Part shown: positions 1 through 10,619 of the stretch, in pieces
Layout: each line of letters begins with the position of its first letter
How positions within the stretch are numbered: the first letter of the stretch is position 1
Source: Micrasema longulum
Lineage: Eukaryota > Arthropoda > Insecta > Trichoptera > Brachycentridae
Assembly: GCA_022494885.1 (NCBI GenBank)
Contig: JAGVSM010005014.1
Span: 145,588-209,587 of the forward strand
Length of the DNA stretch: 64,000 bases
Reading direction: 5' to 3'
Notes under the pieces: generated by a model
What the model was told of the DNA's origin: nothing
Databases searched by the model: none
Seen by the model: the letters and a program-made list of their open reading frames with translations, nothing else
Made by a program: the position numbers and the translations under genes

Positions 1-66
1 CGTGCAGAATCATTGACAAGTGTTTTTGAATGATCTCTGGAAAAGCCTGAAAATAAAAATGGAGAA

Positions 67-305
67 AATTCGTCTCGTAGTGCAGTGGTAAGGTCCCCGT
101 GTTCCGTTCCCGGGAAGGTTGTCATAATTTTTTTTTTCAAAGGTGGTTCTCCGCTGAAGCATTTCACTGTCCCTGGCCAGGCACTAGAACCGTAAGACGG
201 ATCATCTTACCTTCCCTTAACAGATGATCAAGATTAGCCGCATTTAATTTAACACTGTAGTGCCCTATGCACCACCGGGTGCGTACAATTGATGATGATG
301 TTTTT
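67..305 (+). repeat. tRNA-derived SINE, copy 1 (degenerate head)
   Basis: A degraded tRNA-like head (CTCGTAGTGCAGTGGTAAG resembles a pol III A box; TTCCGTTCCCGGG is a decayed B box) is followed by a body shared with the copies near 4.0-4.3 kb and 33.4-33.7 kb. The shared body contains CACTGTCCCTGGCCAGGCAC, ATCATCTTACCTTC, TGATCAAGAT and GTGCCCTATGCACCACCGG. It ends in a GATGATGATG microsatellite. Non-autonomous SINEs are transcribed by RNA polymerase III and mobilised by a partner LINE; the GAT tail suggests an RTE-type partner. That link is inference. Confidence 0.7.
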
Positions 306-453
306 TTTTGCGATTTTGGAGTAAATTTGGAGAGTAAACCATTTGTATATGATTTTATTACATAAATCTTTTTACCCCTGATGAGGCCTGCAGGGCTATG
401 TGACCCAGAGGGTTGGTCTGGGAACGGGAATCTTTTTCATTCAAACAATCTAG

Positions 454-940
454 TTAATAAATTAAATAGAAAACATTGAAAATCAAAATTTGTTTGCAAT
501 AGAGAATTAAAACATTGTTGAGCTTTAACTTGTCTAGGCATTTACAGCGCTTATGACCTGTCATTGGCTGGTGATTAGACACAGAAAATTTCTTTCTGAT
601 ACTTTTTCTTAAAATTAACATAAAAATTGGTGCAGTTTGGGGTTTAGAAAACGGGACAATCGGGCCTCGATTTGCATGATCAGTCCGACGCCGACGTGCA
701 GTTGTCTTTTTCGCACAGTATTTGGGTAGCCATCCGCGAGAGAGTGACAGAAAAGCTGGAATCAAATCACTCCACTTCCTCATATCCTCTTAACTCTAAT
801 CCGGTTGAAAACACTCCAGGACTTTTTTTATTCCGCACTACGCGCGGCGCCCGCGCCTGTAAAAAATTCTCGATCACACCTCGAATCATTGTAACCCGGC
901 TGTTTTCCTGTTTTGTCGTGACAATATACATATAATTTTT
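454..940. other. Unassigned stretch with MITE scrap and CpG-rich block
   Basis: Positions 531-573 carry a fragment of the MITE family annotated at 23200 (GTCTAGGCATTTACAG then GACCTGTCATTGGCTGG). Positions 660-880 are unusually GC- and CpG-rich for this window. Open frames exist on both strands (plus 672-935, minus 454-783) but neither starts convincingly with ATG in a good context nor resembles a family I recognise. It may be the decayed end of a DNA transposon or an old coding piece. Confidence 0.3.
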
Positions 941-944
941 TCCT

Positions 945-1070
945 CATATCAGTCACCGGATATAAACTAATTACTGTGACGTCAGTATCGCAAAATCCAT
1001 AACACAAGACTGTAATATATAGTTCAAAACGGTGTAAACCCTTTCAACCCGGGGATGAATGAAATGGGTC
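945..1070. repeat. Short dispersed repeat with TGACGTCA palindrome
   Basis: The segment around TTACTGTGACGTCAG (about 970-990) recurs near 2585-2605, again with TGACGTCAG followed by a string resembling TCGCAAAA/TGCGATAA. Nearby motifs CCCGGGGATGAA and TGAAAGGGTTAAC recur at 2575 and 52310. TGACGTCA matches the CRE/ATF palindrome, but as part of a repeat it cannot be called a functional site. Confidence 0.3.
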
Positions 1071-1168
1071 TGTGTCCGCTAATTTCTAAAAAAAAATTAT
1101 AACTCGTTAATCATGTTGGATGTGAGCTTTCTTTATAAATAAAACAAATAAATAAAAAAATGTTTTTC

Positions 1169-1878
1169 AACAATATTTTGAGTTTGTCCAAATTTTTGTA
1201 GACAAGGACTGTGTTCAACTCCCTGGGATGCTGTTAATATTAACATATTACAACACAGATGAAAAACATTTCAGAGAAGGTAATATAGAAGTCTAGGCAT
1301 CTACAGGGCTTTTGAAGATATAAACGGATGTGGTGATTTATAGTAAATAACAGTTGTTTAACAAATTATAACAGGGATAAAGAATACCTTAAATAAGGGA
1401 ATTTTATTTTATTTTCTTTATTTTCTTTTATTTAGGAAACATACAGTACAGTTACATAGTTTTATATTTTACTCAGTTAGACTTAACTCTTATGGACCAG
1501 TGAAGTTTCTATATTATAAAGTAATTGTATGTAAGGTTATTAAAAAAAGAGAAGGAAAATTAACATAAAGAGAAGTTGTTTAAAAATTAAAATTAAAGTA
1601 AAAAAAATAAAATGGAAGTCTAGGCATTTACTGGGTTTATGACCTGTCATTGGCTGGTTTAAGTGGCCACTTTACACACTGTGTAAAATTTACCATTTTG
1701 CCTATGTTTGAACATCCATTTTTCTTCAATTCTTCAATTTGTTGATTATACTGTCATATCTCTTCTTTAAGGTTTTTTTCCATCCCTTTTGTAATTTGTT
1801 TATCTTAACGACTCCTGAGAGGGTAAAATCCAGTATTTTGTCTACAAACATTTGGACAAACTCAAATATTGTAACAGT
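1169..1878. mobile_element. TA-flanked MITE (family M1), expanded or composite copy
   Basis: The left end reads CAATATTTTGAGTTTGTCC and the right end GGACAAACTCAAATATTG, which are inverted matches of the termini of the clean copy at 23200-23581. Internal landmarks GACCTGTCATTGGCTGG and TTTACACACTGTGTAAAAT lie near 1640-1690. About 220 bp near 1390-1610 does not match the family and looks like an insertion of other repeat material. No transposase is encoded; a Tc1/mariner-type source is inferred from the TA flanks of the clean copy. Confidence 0.6.
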
Positions 1879-1879
1879 T

Positions 1880-4020
1880 GTTTAATTTATTTTCGCATAA
1901 ACATATTTACTATAAAATATTTATTTATTTATCAATATACACGGTACGTAGTGCCTTTTACTTTACAAAAAAATCATATTGTGTAGAAATTAACACTTCA
2001 AATAATATACAGTAGATAAACGAGGGAAAAAAAGCATAAAAAGTTTATATGTACATATTATATCACAATGTTTTCATTCAATGAACAAGCTAAAATTTTG
2101 TGTCATAAATAAAAAGTTATAAGGAATAAAAAATATAAAAATTAAAAAGTACGAAAAACTTTTTTTTAAATTTATTTTTTATTTTAAAGTTATTTGAAAA
2201 AAAAAGACAGGTAGGTATGTCTTAAATCATAATTACGTTGAACAAAAAAAATACAAATTTACAAAATCTAAGTTTAAGAGATTTTTTTTTTGTTTTAAGT
2301 TAAAAATAGGAATCCAAAAAACATATAATATATGTTAACAAAAATGTACAAAAACTGGAAAAAAATCAAGAGAAACCAATTAAAATTTTAATAATAAAAT
2401 ATAGGTACATAACTTTATCTTGACAAAGTTCACCATTTATATAAACTATACTTTGTAACATTATTATTGAAAGTCAAATTTAATGGAAAGCTGTCGCTTA
2501 TTTTGACGATTCGCCCCTGCTGCCCACATGAAGAATACAAAATATTATTTATATCTACAGAATTTATTCGCGTCTGAAAGGGTTAACTTATTACTGTGAC
2601 GTCAGCAGTGCGATAACTATCTATAATACAAAACTATGATATTTGTTTAACACCGTGTTAACATGTTAACAACGCATAGTGTGGGTTACTAAAATGTTCA
2701 ATGTATCATACTAGTAAAAGGCACATGATGTCACAGTAAATGTTAGGAATACTGATGACTTGAAATTGCGGTTTGAAAACTTGTCATCAATTCTGAGTTC
2801 ATCATTATATGCGATATTACGTGTTACATATTCATTGCATTTATTTATTATTTTTTTCGTTTACGCAAGCAGTTTACATAAATAGATGGACACACATGTC
2901 GGGATTAAATACATTTTTAATAATTATACAAATGTCCCGGGCTGAAGTGACCGGCCGTTGTCATATGAAAAAACAAAAAAATAAATACGAATATCTTGAA
3001 TTTTTAACCTTTTTAGTAAGGTGAATACCCGACAAATGACTAGAATTTCTTGAGCACAAAGACAATACTCCTACATAGGACAAAAGTTGTATAATATAAT
3101 GCCAGAACCATGAAAATGTTGTAAAAGCCACCACCTAAAAAAGTTACTGACTATTTTTCTCAGTGAAATTGGTCGCAGAGAGTCTGAGGGGTTGATGGTG
3201 GCTGTTAGATGGCCAACACATATTCTTATTTAAATTATATTGCTATATTTTTAGTTTTTTATTGATTGAATTTTTGTAGATCTGCATTACTTTTTACTAT
3301 ATGTTTCTTTTTTAAATATGTTTTTTACTATATATAATAAATACATTATTTTTTTTATTTAACCTGTGTTTTTTGCTCTACATATATTTTTTTACTATGC
3401 ATTTTGTTTTATCTACGTATTTTACTGGGTTTTTTTAATATGTTTATTACTATGTCTTTTACCATGTACATTTTTTTACTACGTATTTTACTGGATGTTT
3501 TAAAAGGTTTATTTACTATACATATATATGCATATACATTTTTTACTATGTTTTTACTATTTATTTTACTGTGTTTTTTCAATTCTGTATCGTTTGCGGA
3601 TTACAAGTCGAAACTGCCAATTATTATTATTAAAAAGACATTTATTTTGAGTCATTTTCATTTTTAGATTTAAAATTCTTGCTGCGATAAAATCAAAATA
3701 ACTTATATGTTTACTAAATTGTTTAGTTTTAATTATTCTATTATTTCATACTATGTACTACATGATTATTGTGCACTGATGTGATTATTTCTGTAAATTA
3801 TTATTTTTTTGTAAAAGGTTCTTTTAACCGTTGATGTAAAAAAAATATTAAAAAATATTCGACTAGTGTGAAAATCACTGACTTTTTGTATTTTACTTAC
3901 CTATCGTAAATTTAATACCTATATTTAAACTTTTTTCTTTTGCCTAAAACTGTTATAATTTTGTAAAAGCATTTAATTATGTGCCTATATACTTTTTAAG
4001 ATTTTTTTCTTAATTATATA
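1880..4020. other. AT-rich spacer without recognisable genes
   Basis: Long A/T homopolymer tracts and TTTTTACTATG-type low-complexity runs (about 3290-3560) dominate. The open frames here are short, AT-driven and without recognisable domains. Apart from the CRE-like repeat near 2590 nothing can be assigned. Confidence 0.5.
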
Positions 4021-4038
4021 TTCATCTATAAAGCTTTT

Positions 4039-4296
4039 TTCGGCCTCGTGGTGTAGTGATCAGCGCGTTTGCCTACCATGCAAGAGGTCTCGGGTTCGAT
4101 TCCCGACTTGATTAATATAGAATATTTATTTAAAAAGATGTTTTTACATAAGCATATTTCATGGTCCTCGACTAGTATCTGAAGTGTAAGGCTGATCATC
4201 TTACCTTCAAGTAACAAAAATGATCAAGATACATGGTGTACCAATGCAGTGTCCTATGCACAATTAGGTGCGAAAAGGGAACGATGATGCTTTAGG
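4039..4296 (+). repeat. tRNA-derived SINE, copy 2 (best-preserved head)
   Basis: The head looks like a tRNA: A box TGGTGTAGTGATCAGCG and a perfect B box GGTTCGATTCC about 40 bp later. The anticodon arm TTGC-CTACCAT-GCAA would carry ACC, hinting at a tRNA-Gly ancestor. The body contains CTGAAGTGTAAGGCTGATC, ATCATCTTACCTTC and CAGTGTCCTATGCAC, shared with copies at 67 and 33424. The tail is ACGATGATGC. It is a SINE and not a tRNA gene, because the acceptor stem does not pair and the body follows directly. Confidence 0.8.
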
Positions 4297-4929
4297 TAAC
4301 ACGATGTTACATCACCGCGTGTAAAGGATTTTTTTAGCGCCGCATTTTATGAGTTAATATTCTTAATTTATTTTTTTTAAGTAAACATGATTTTGTCAAT
4401 TACTTACAACACGAATCGATCTGCTGTACTATTTACTTCACGTTTAAATGTTTAACAATTCAAATTTTCGTTTTGATGCTCCATATTTTTTTTTCTTTGC
4501 AGTAATTTTGTTTTTTCCTCTTTTACTGCAGGTTTTTAAAACCAATCTTCGAAGAAATCCAGCAAAAATTTACGCTCTCAATTTGAAGTAAAAATCTAAA
4601 AGGCGATCTCTCTTTTCAAAGCGCTTCACCATCTTTGTTAAAAAAATTATCAACACGTACTAGGTGAATTATAATATTTGTAATTTACACAACGCTCGAC
4701 GCGGTACGTAAATTGTAATTGAAAATATTTGTGCGTTCTGTAATGTACATTGTTCGGAGCAGGCGTGGGCGAAATTGTTAAATGCTAATATAGACCGTCT
4801 GGTTCCCTGTGTTCTCCATATTATTTCATACTATTATTGAATAGTCATTACGGTCGAGATTGTTGCAGTAATAGTATGCACGATATTTATTGTATTATGA
4901 TATTTTTTGAATTTGGAATGTAGCGGGTG

Positions 4930-5440
4930 TTTAAAAACGACGGACATTTATTTATTTCGTCATCATCATATCCTTTCGGCCCCCAGTGGTACTTAGGGCA
5001 CTGCATTTATCTGTATTATCAGTATTATAATCATAAGTCTGTTGTCAGGCCTCGAACATTAATTTGTCGCGCCCGCCACAGGCCTCGTACTATGGCCATG
5101 TGTGGTGTTTTTCATACGTTTTCGTATGTTTGAAATTAACGTGCCCGCTGTCGCCTCCGCGTTAGGCCCGCACTATGGACGCGCCCTAAGTCTTTTACCA
5201 CAGATCAAAGGGAGCTAACCGAACGCCTGTCAATGCGTCCACGCGTTGGCCCAGCTTTTAGTACGCTACCAACTACCGCGGAGAGGGCGCACGTGATTTT
5301 TTGTGCGCTTTTGACGTCCGTACATTTATTGAAGGATACTGAACTCGCCAACTTGTGAGCAGTTTAGCGGTTTCGTTGGCAATACGCGCGCCAGCGTACT
5401 GGCCAACGTATTGGTCAACTCGTAGACCCCCCTTAACATG
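4930..5440. other. CpG-rich block, possible DNA-transposon terminus
   Basis: This 0.5-kb block is markedly richer in CpG than its flanks. It contains two related strings, GGCCTCGTACTATGGCC (about 5080) and AGGCCCGCACTATGGACG (about 5165), and further on CGTACTGGCCAACGTATTGG. Such repeated near-palindromic CpG strings are common in terminal regions of insect DNA transposons. No transposase frame is seen, and both ends are undefined. Confidence 0.3.
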
Positions 5441-5449
5441 GGCTGATTA

Positions 5450-6330
5450 TTTATTTAATAACGGCATTCGCCAATTTGTACAAATTGCGTTACATTGTTA
5501 AAAAGTAATGAAATTTAAGATTTTTATTTATTCATTTATTGTCATATTATATACATAAAATTTTAATTTATGCTAAGTCGTTTTGACTATCTAACTAGGG
5601 TTATTAACCCCGTTCTAAGAGTGTCAAAAAATACATAAAAAAACAGTAATCAATACATAGAAAAAATAAATAAAGTTAGTATACATAATGAAATATATAT
5701 TTAAACACCTAATTAAATACGTAGTTAAAACAAAATATTAAAAAAAAACAGTAATCAATATACAGAAAAAATATAAAAAATATACAAAAAAAAATTACTA
5801 AAAAACATAGTAAAAAAGATAATGCAAAAAATAAGCGCTGGTGATGAGATAAAAATATGTATTTTTGGCTTAGTTTTATAGTCTATTTATTTTTTTATTT
5901 TTTTATATATTATAAGGTAATTCGACAAAGATACAAACTAGAAAACAAACATTTAAAATTATTTTTAAAAAAACACTCGGATAGTAAGTATGATTATTCG
6001 TAGATAAATATTTCAAAGGTCTCAAACTAATATTATTTATTCTCTCTTTAAAAAAAAAATCTCTTTGGGTTACTCGATTTGATAAACTCTTCCATGTAAA
6101 TGTATCTACAAAAAACTACAGGGCACACTCGCCAATAAGGAGAATTCATGCGTTTACAAATGAATACGCAAATTATAAAGATATATTTAATATAACACTT
6201 TTGTATTCTAGAAGGCAGTGTATCAATTCATTATCTTCAAATTTATATACCTAAATACTAACTACTATGTTAATTAGAAGGGTGTACCTTTTATAAACTG
6301 CAAAGGCAGCTTTTTTTAAGCGGGAATTAA
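5450..6330. other. AT-rich spacer
   Basis: Mostly A-tracts and short repeated strings such as AAAACAGTAATCAATA (about 5640 and 5745). The motif ACTAGGGTTATTAACCCCG near 5595 recurs as ACTAGGGATAGGTTCCCCG near 7560, so a diffuse LINE 3' region is likely. No coding evidence. Confidence 0.3.
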
Positions 6331-6359
6331 GTGTCAATAAAAATCAATAAAAAAATACT

Positions 6360-6885
6360 TATGTCTTACTTTATACTTCTTCTTCTCTTAGTGCCCTGTC
6401 AGGTATCCCCAACGTTAGCAATCACTCTGGCAAAAGTCTCCCTGTCCTGTGCTGCCCGGAAAATCTGCTCCACAGTCATGAAGCCAGTCCAGTCTCGTAT
6501 ATTTCGCAGCCAGGACATCTGTCTTCTTCCAGCGCCTCTGTGACCCTCGATCTTGCCTTTCAAAATTAAATGAAGCAAGCGGTACTTTTCTCCACGCATG
6601 AAATGCCCCAGATATGAAATTTTACGAACTTTTATGGTGGTTAAGAGTTCTCTGTTCGTTCTAGCTCGGCTTAAGACTTCTGAGTTCGTTATCAGGTCTG
6701 TCCAAGATATCTTAAGCATTCTGCGATGTAACCACATCTCAAAAGCCTCCAGCCTATTCGTAGTGTTCACTTTCAGAGTCCAAGTCTCACAGCCATACAA
6801 CAATACAGACCACACATAACATTTTACCAATCTTTGCCTTATTTTCAAATTGAGATTAGCATTGCAGAAGAAGGATTTCATTTTA
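6360..6885 (-). pseudogene. RTE-like LINE, reverse-transcriptase C-terminal remnant
   Basis: The minus strand encodes about 160 residues of the region after the catalytic domain of an insect non-LTR reverse transcriptase. Landmarks in order are CYVWSVLLYGCETWTL, FEMWLHRRMLKISW, LGHFMRGEKYRLL, GRRQMSWLRNIRDWTG and IFRAAQDRETFARVIANV. The YADD catalytic box and the endonuclease are missing, so this is a 5'-truncated dead copy. The 3' terminus on the plus strand begins with CTTCTTCTTCTCTTAG, meaning the element ends in a GAA-type microsatellite. The same family occurs on the minus strand at 49440-50165. Confidence 0.85.
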
Positions 6886-7674
6886 TTAAAAGCAGCTCTT
6901 ACTTTATACTAATATGTGTAAAATATGTAAAAGCCTACAAGGAGTTGCGTTGTAGTGGTATCTGTTTCGTGTGGTTATGATAATTGTATAGAATTATTAT
7001 TTTACCGATGTTCTGTTGCAAGGTGGCGTGTATAAAATAAAAAATCAGCTTACATATTTTGACTGGAGTTTTATTTACAACTTAATCGACATATAATTGA
7101 ATAAAATACAACGAATGAACACCGAACAATACTGTTTGAACCCAGCCGTAGAAATTGGAACAATTTACGTTAAATATTATGAGTGGGTAACGACGTCATT
7201 TTGAAGGCAACCGAAAATCAATGGTGGTCGTAGAGTGTCTGCGGCTCAATCACAAATGACCACCGACGTGCTAATAAGCGGCGTGATAACATTTTTTCAC
7301 CATGGTTGTTTAACGTATGCGCGTTCACAATGGAACATCCGTGAAAGTTATCGATCGGGATTATTATATTTTTTAACATTGTCACACTTTAACCTGGTGT
7401 TTGGCAACACCTAATATTAAATGTAAAAATATTTACGATTTTTTTTTTACATATTTATTACAGCACTTTACAAGTAAATATTTATACAACAAATTATTTT
7501 AGTAATAAAAGTAAACATATATATTTTTTTATTTTTGCTGTTGGTTCATCTAAACTGCCTAACTAGGGATAGGTTCCCCGTTCTAAGGCAGTAAATTGTG
7601 TATTTTATAATAATATTAATATTTTGTTTTGCTACGTATAATCCTGTAAAACTATAAATAAAGTAAAATAATAT

Positions 7675-7785
7675 AGCTATTTATTGCATTTAACCGGCGG
7701 TTGGCAAGCCAAATTTCAAGAAAAGCAGTCGTCATAGTAATTGTTTGTAATTTAATTTTCACTTTTTTTGTATAAGGTATAAGGT
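7675..7785 (+). repeat. Direct repeat unit r1, copy 1
   Basis: The string TTTATTGCATTTAACCGG followed by GGTTGGCAAGCCAAAT and AGAAAAGCAGTCGTCATAG recurs at 9066-9170 in the same orientation with a few substitutions. The repeat ends at a shared TTTTTTGTATAAG. It precedes a LINE coding remnant here and non-coding DNA at the second copy, so it may be an older dispersed element. Confidence 0.6.
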
Positions 7786-7904
7786 TTTGAGAAAGATAGG
7801 CTGGAGGTTGGGCTTATCCAGAGACCAATATACGTATAATGAGTTAGAAACTACCTTAAATGTATCTTCTCTTCAAGACCGTCGAAATAAATCCGACCTT
7901 CTAG
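7785..7904 (+). pseudogene. Jockey/CR1-like LINE reverse transcriptase, 5' part of split remnant
   Basis: The frame reads LRKIGWRLGLSRDQYTYNEL followed by LQDRRNKSDLL. The LQDRR.KSDLL string is typical of the region just after the palm/thumb domain in Jockey/CR1-type LINEs. The frame is broken precisely at the target site of the hAT-like element 7905-8597 and resumes at 8606 with VLFKIRNSLFDAPEIL, so both pieces were one ORF before that insertion. Confidence 0.8.
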
Positions 7905-8597
7905 CAAGGGCGAACCGTGTATAGAAGCGATTATGCGCAGCTTACCATTATATTTGACTAACATAATAATGTAATAAAAACAAATAAATAATTACCATTT
8001 ATTTTAAATCATTTCCACCGTTTTTATATTTTTCCTAATATAAATATTGATATAAACAAAGCGCGCCCAGCGCCTGCGGTGAGCCAAGAAACTAGCCGAT
8101 TATTCTAGCTTATTTTTTCATACAAATAAGTATACTATATTTTGAATGTCTTAACCCCAGTGCGGGTTTTTTCCCCTAGATTAAACTTGCAGATTACACA
8201 AATCATTTAAAGATTCTTGATTTGAAAAACAGTATTTCAAACATTATTTCTTAAGGGCTATTTTTCTTTGAGATGGTACTTTTGACATTAGACCATAATT
8301 ACTTTCATTCGTCATATTGCGGGACATATAGTGCTCGACGCGGCCGTTTTCAGCACTATTAGTTTCTAGAACAATTCGGCCAGTTGACATTTCAATTGAA
8401 TACCTAATATCGACTGAATTCATAGTGGTATTTTTTATTTATTTTTTAATGAATTATGTATTAAAGTAATGGATAATATATCTATGTAATATAATATATC
8501 ACGAAGTTACGTGGTTTGAGTTGATTTCATGGATGAGAGTTGTTGTATCACACAGAACCACAGAAAAATATCAATTTATAGTATATATTCGCCACTG
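7905..8597. mobile_element. Non-autonomous hAT-like element, copy a
   Basis: The 693-bp element is flanked by a perfect 8-bp direct repeat CCTTCTAG at 7897-7904 and 8598-8605. Its ends are CAAGGGCGAA and TTCGCCACTG, inverted repeats matching 8 of 10 and resembling the CAGNGGCG termini of the hAT superfamily, which makes 8-bp target duplications. Removing it restores the LINE frame on either side. No transposase ORF lies inside, so it needed enzyme from elsewhere. A close copy lies at 32601-33302 and an older one begins at 56950. Confidence 0.85.
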
Positions 8598-8775
8598 CCT
8601 TCTAGTTCTATTTAAAATTCGCAACTCACTCTTTGATGCGCCTGAAATACTGAGCTCAATAAAATTAAATATCCCAACTAGAAACCTCAGACAAAACTTA
8701 CTCTTTCATACCGATAACCACAGAAATAGCTATGGTTTTCATTCCCCTATGCCCAGAATTCTTAGATAAACTGCT
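8598..8775 (+). pseudogene. Jockey/CR1-like LINE reverse transcriptase, 3' part of split remnant
   Basis: Frame continues the remnant ending at 7904: VLFKIRNSLFDAPEIL, LNIPTRNLRQ, YGFHSPMPRILR, then a stop at about 8769. This pattern (LFK..N...D.PE.L, then PTR) is the usual C-terminal end of Jockey/CR1-type ORF2. A TTTATTTATTTATT tail follows the stop. The copy lacks endonuclease and catalytic residues. Confidence 0.75.
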
Positions 8776-8832
8776 ATGTTTATTTATTTATTTATTATGA
8801 CGTAATGCCTTACATATAAGTTTTTTTTTTTT

Positions 8833-8967
8833 AAATACTTGGTACACTTCCACTTATTTATTTTGACCAATTAGCGCTTTCACCCTCTAATGGATTCTGA
8901 AGATGCCCATTAGAGGGTGAAAGCGCTAATTGGTCAAAATAAATAAGTGGAAGTGTACCAAGTATTT
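8833..8967. repeat. Perfect foldback hairpin, 61-bp arms (family C)
   Basis: Arms 8833-8893 and 8907-8967 are exact reverse complements over 61 bp, separated by a 13-bp loop. The right arm together with the loop contains the hammerhead-like motif annotated at 8891-8935. The sequence after the right arm (AATAACTTATATG, TAAGTTATTACATCATTAC) also follows the related motif at 25063, so this is a family end and not a chance palindrome. Confidence 0.85.
8891..8935 (+). ncRNA. Hammerhead-ribozyme-like motif C1 (weak stem I)
   Basis: Read 5' to 3': CTGAAGA (8897-8903) matches the CUGANGA box; CCC..GGG forms a short stem II; GAAA (8919-8922) matches the second core box; GCGC is a self-complementary stem III; TA is the expected cleavage dinucleotide context; ATTGGT should form stem I. 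In this copy the upstream partner has been changed to GGATT, so stem I is poor and activity is doubtful. Copy C2 at 25063 is better. Confidence 0.45.
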
Positions 8968-9065
8968 TTAAAATTAATAACTTATATGTAAATATAAGTT
9001 ATTACATCATTACAATGGAATTCCATCAATAATTGTCAATAAATAATTTAAATGAAATATTATTT

Positions 9066-9170
9066 ATCATGCTATTTATTGCATTTAGCCGGTGGTTGGC
9101 GAGCCAAATGTCAAGAAAAGCAGTCGCCATAGAATTTGTAATTCAATTTTCCCTTTTTTGTATAAGATAC
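9066..9170 (+). repeat. Direct repeat unit r1, copy 2
   Basis: Matches 7675-7785: TTTATTGCATTTAGCCGG, GGTTGGCGAGCCAAATG and AGAAAAGCAGTCGCCATAG. Not adjacent to a LINE frame here. Confidence 0.6.
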
Positions 9171-9389
9171 TCCTTACTACTTTGTGCATTATTATCTTGA
9201 AATTTGAGTCTTATTTCATCTCTCCTGAACATTTTTGAAAATTACGAATGATCCCTTCTGCCACCTGACTACCGATATATTAATTACAATATTTTTTATA
9301 AATATAAAAAATAAATAAAATAACTGTATTCTCTATCTGCCCAGACCAACTAAAATTAGTCCAATGCAAATTAAATGCACAAGTTTCTA

Positions 9390-9570
9390 ACATGTCGCCA
9401 GGTTCAGGCAGCGTCTCCGTGCCTGCGCCCCTAGGGGGCGCCCGCCCAACTTAATTCGTGAGTTATTAGGGCCACCGGGAATCCCGACGGGCGAAGAGAT
9501 TCCTAGACGTCAAGTTGACAGGTATTGATGGCTGCGTCTGTCAAACTGTGGGTGGGGATGATTTTTGGTG
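9390..9570 (+). other. GC-rich block with a 43-codon open frame
   Basis: A sharp GC-rich block (GCCCCTAGGGGGCGCCCGCC near 9428) lies in AT-rich DNA. One frame reads VARFRQRLRACAPRGRPPNL then a proline/arginine-rich end before a stop near 9524. No ATG and no family match could be named. It could be the remnant of a mobile element ORF. Function unknown. Confidence 0.25.
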
Positions 9571-10014
9571 ACTAGGAGTTCTATTTTAATGTTTGTTCTT
9601 TACAAAGATTCTGCGTTCGGAAACAGTTCGGCACAATAATTTGAATTAATTAGCATCATTATCATCATCGTACAAAAAAAAAAACAAATGAATCGTCACC
9701 AAAAAAAATATAAATATAAAGTAAATTTTTGTCCGAAAAGGAACGTCATGTTCACAAATATATATATTTTTTAAAAGTAAATATTTTATTTTTACGATTT
9801 GTTTTTAACAAAATTTGAACGCCATTCGATGTCCGATGTGAGTATTATTATTTTACTAATAACATACTTTAGAAATAAAATATTTGAAACTAAATATAAT
9901 ATTTAAAAAAAAAATTGTGATTCCCTAAAAAAAGGTATGAAATAAAATATTTTTATATTTTTGAAACGATTATTTTAAGTTGAATTAATAAAAAATACCT
10001 GCATTGAAGATGTT

Positions 10015-10325
10015 AAGATTCGTTCTGCATATTACCAGAGTTTTCGAAAATACCCGCGTACTGAGAACTCTTTACAACTCCTTGGTTCGAAGTAGACTCG
10101 AGAGTGGCTTGACGATTTAAGGGTCACACGAACTGAAGTCTTATGATAGAGAAAATCCAAAAGAAGTTTCTGAGATATCTCTACACGAGAGAGTGCGGGT
10201 ATTATCCTTGGCTCTACCCGACCGAGTTTCTCCAGGGTAAGTTTGGCTACAACAGTTTAGGCTACATATTTTTATCGATTGTTGTGCGGTAATGTCGATA
10301 ATCCTGAGACTATGATGAGCATTGG
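10015..10325 (+). pseudogene. Jockey-like LINE reverse transcriptase remnant, upstream part
   Basis: After one frameshift the plus strand reads KIQKKFLRYLYTRECGYYPW then LYPTEFLQGKFGYNSL and, in another frame, NVDNPETMMSIGL. IQKKFLR and YPW..YPTEF are hallmarks of the post-catalytic region of Jockey/CR1-type LINEs. The remnant is interrupted near 10326 and its C-terminus appears at 10620. Confidence 0.7.
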
Positions 10326-10618
10326 TTTGTATTTATTTCTTTCTTTCTGAAACTAACATAGTCATGGTAATAAACAATACATAAAGAATTACTACAAATA
10401 ACAAGACAAATTATGGGTTTCATATAGGAACAAAAAATGAAAAAAAAGAATACGTACAGTTCGCTAGGGGTGAAAGGATGGGAAAATAGGGAAGGAAGAG
10501 AAGAAGAAGAAATAGTAAGTAAATATAAAACAATGAAAAAAGAAATAAAAATGTAAATAAATGTACACATACACATACATACATACACATACATAAACAC
10601 ACATGAACATGCATTTAT
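10326..10618. repeat. Purine-rich and ACATAC low-complexity insertion in LINE
   Basis: This 0.3-kb segment separates two parts of the LINE ORF. It has a purine-rich tract (about 10470-10510, GAAGGAAGAGAAGAAGAAG) and an ACATACATACAC run (about 10563-10605). Minus-strand frames are artefacts of this composition. Confidence 0.45.
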
Positions 10619-10619
10619 G

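Noticed and set aside
454..935. Overlapping protein genes on both strands
   Set aside because: No in-frame ATG with support and no recognisable domain; a MITE fragment lies inside the minus frame.
970..990. Functional CRE (TGACGTCA) enhancer
   Set aside because: The motif is part of a dispersed repeat (also near 2590) and is not next to any gene.
4041..4112. tRNA gene (Gly-like anticodon ACC)
   Set aside because: A and B boxes are good, but the acceptor ends do not pair and the sequence continues into a repeat body shared with other SINE copies.
8521..8769. A single 82-codon gene
   Set aside because: Its first 77 bp belong to the hAT-like element; only the part after 8598 is LINE-derived coding sequence.
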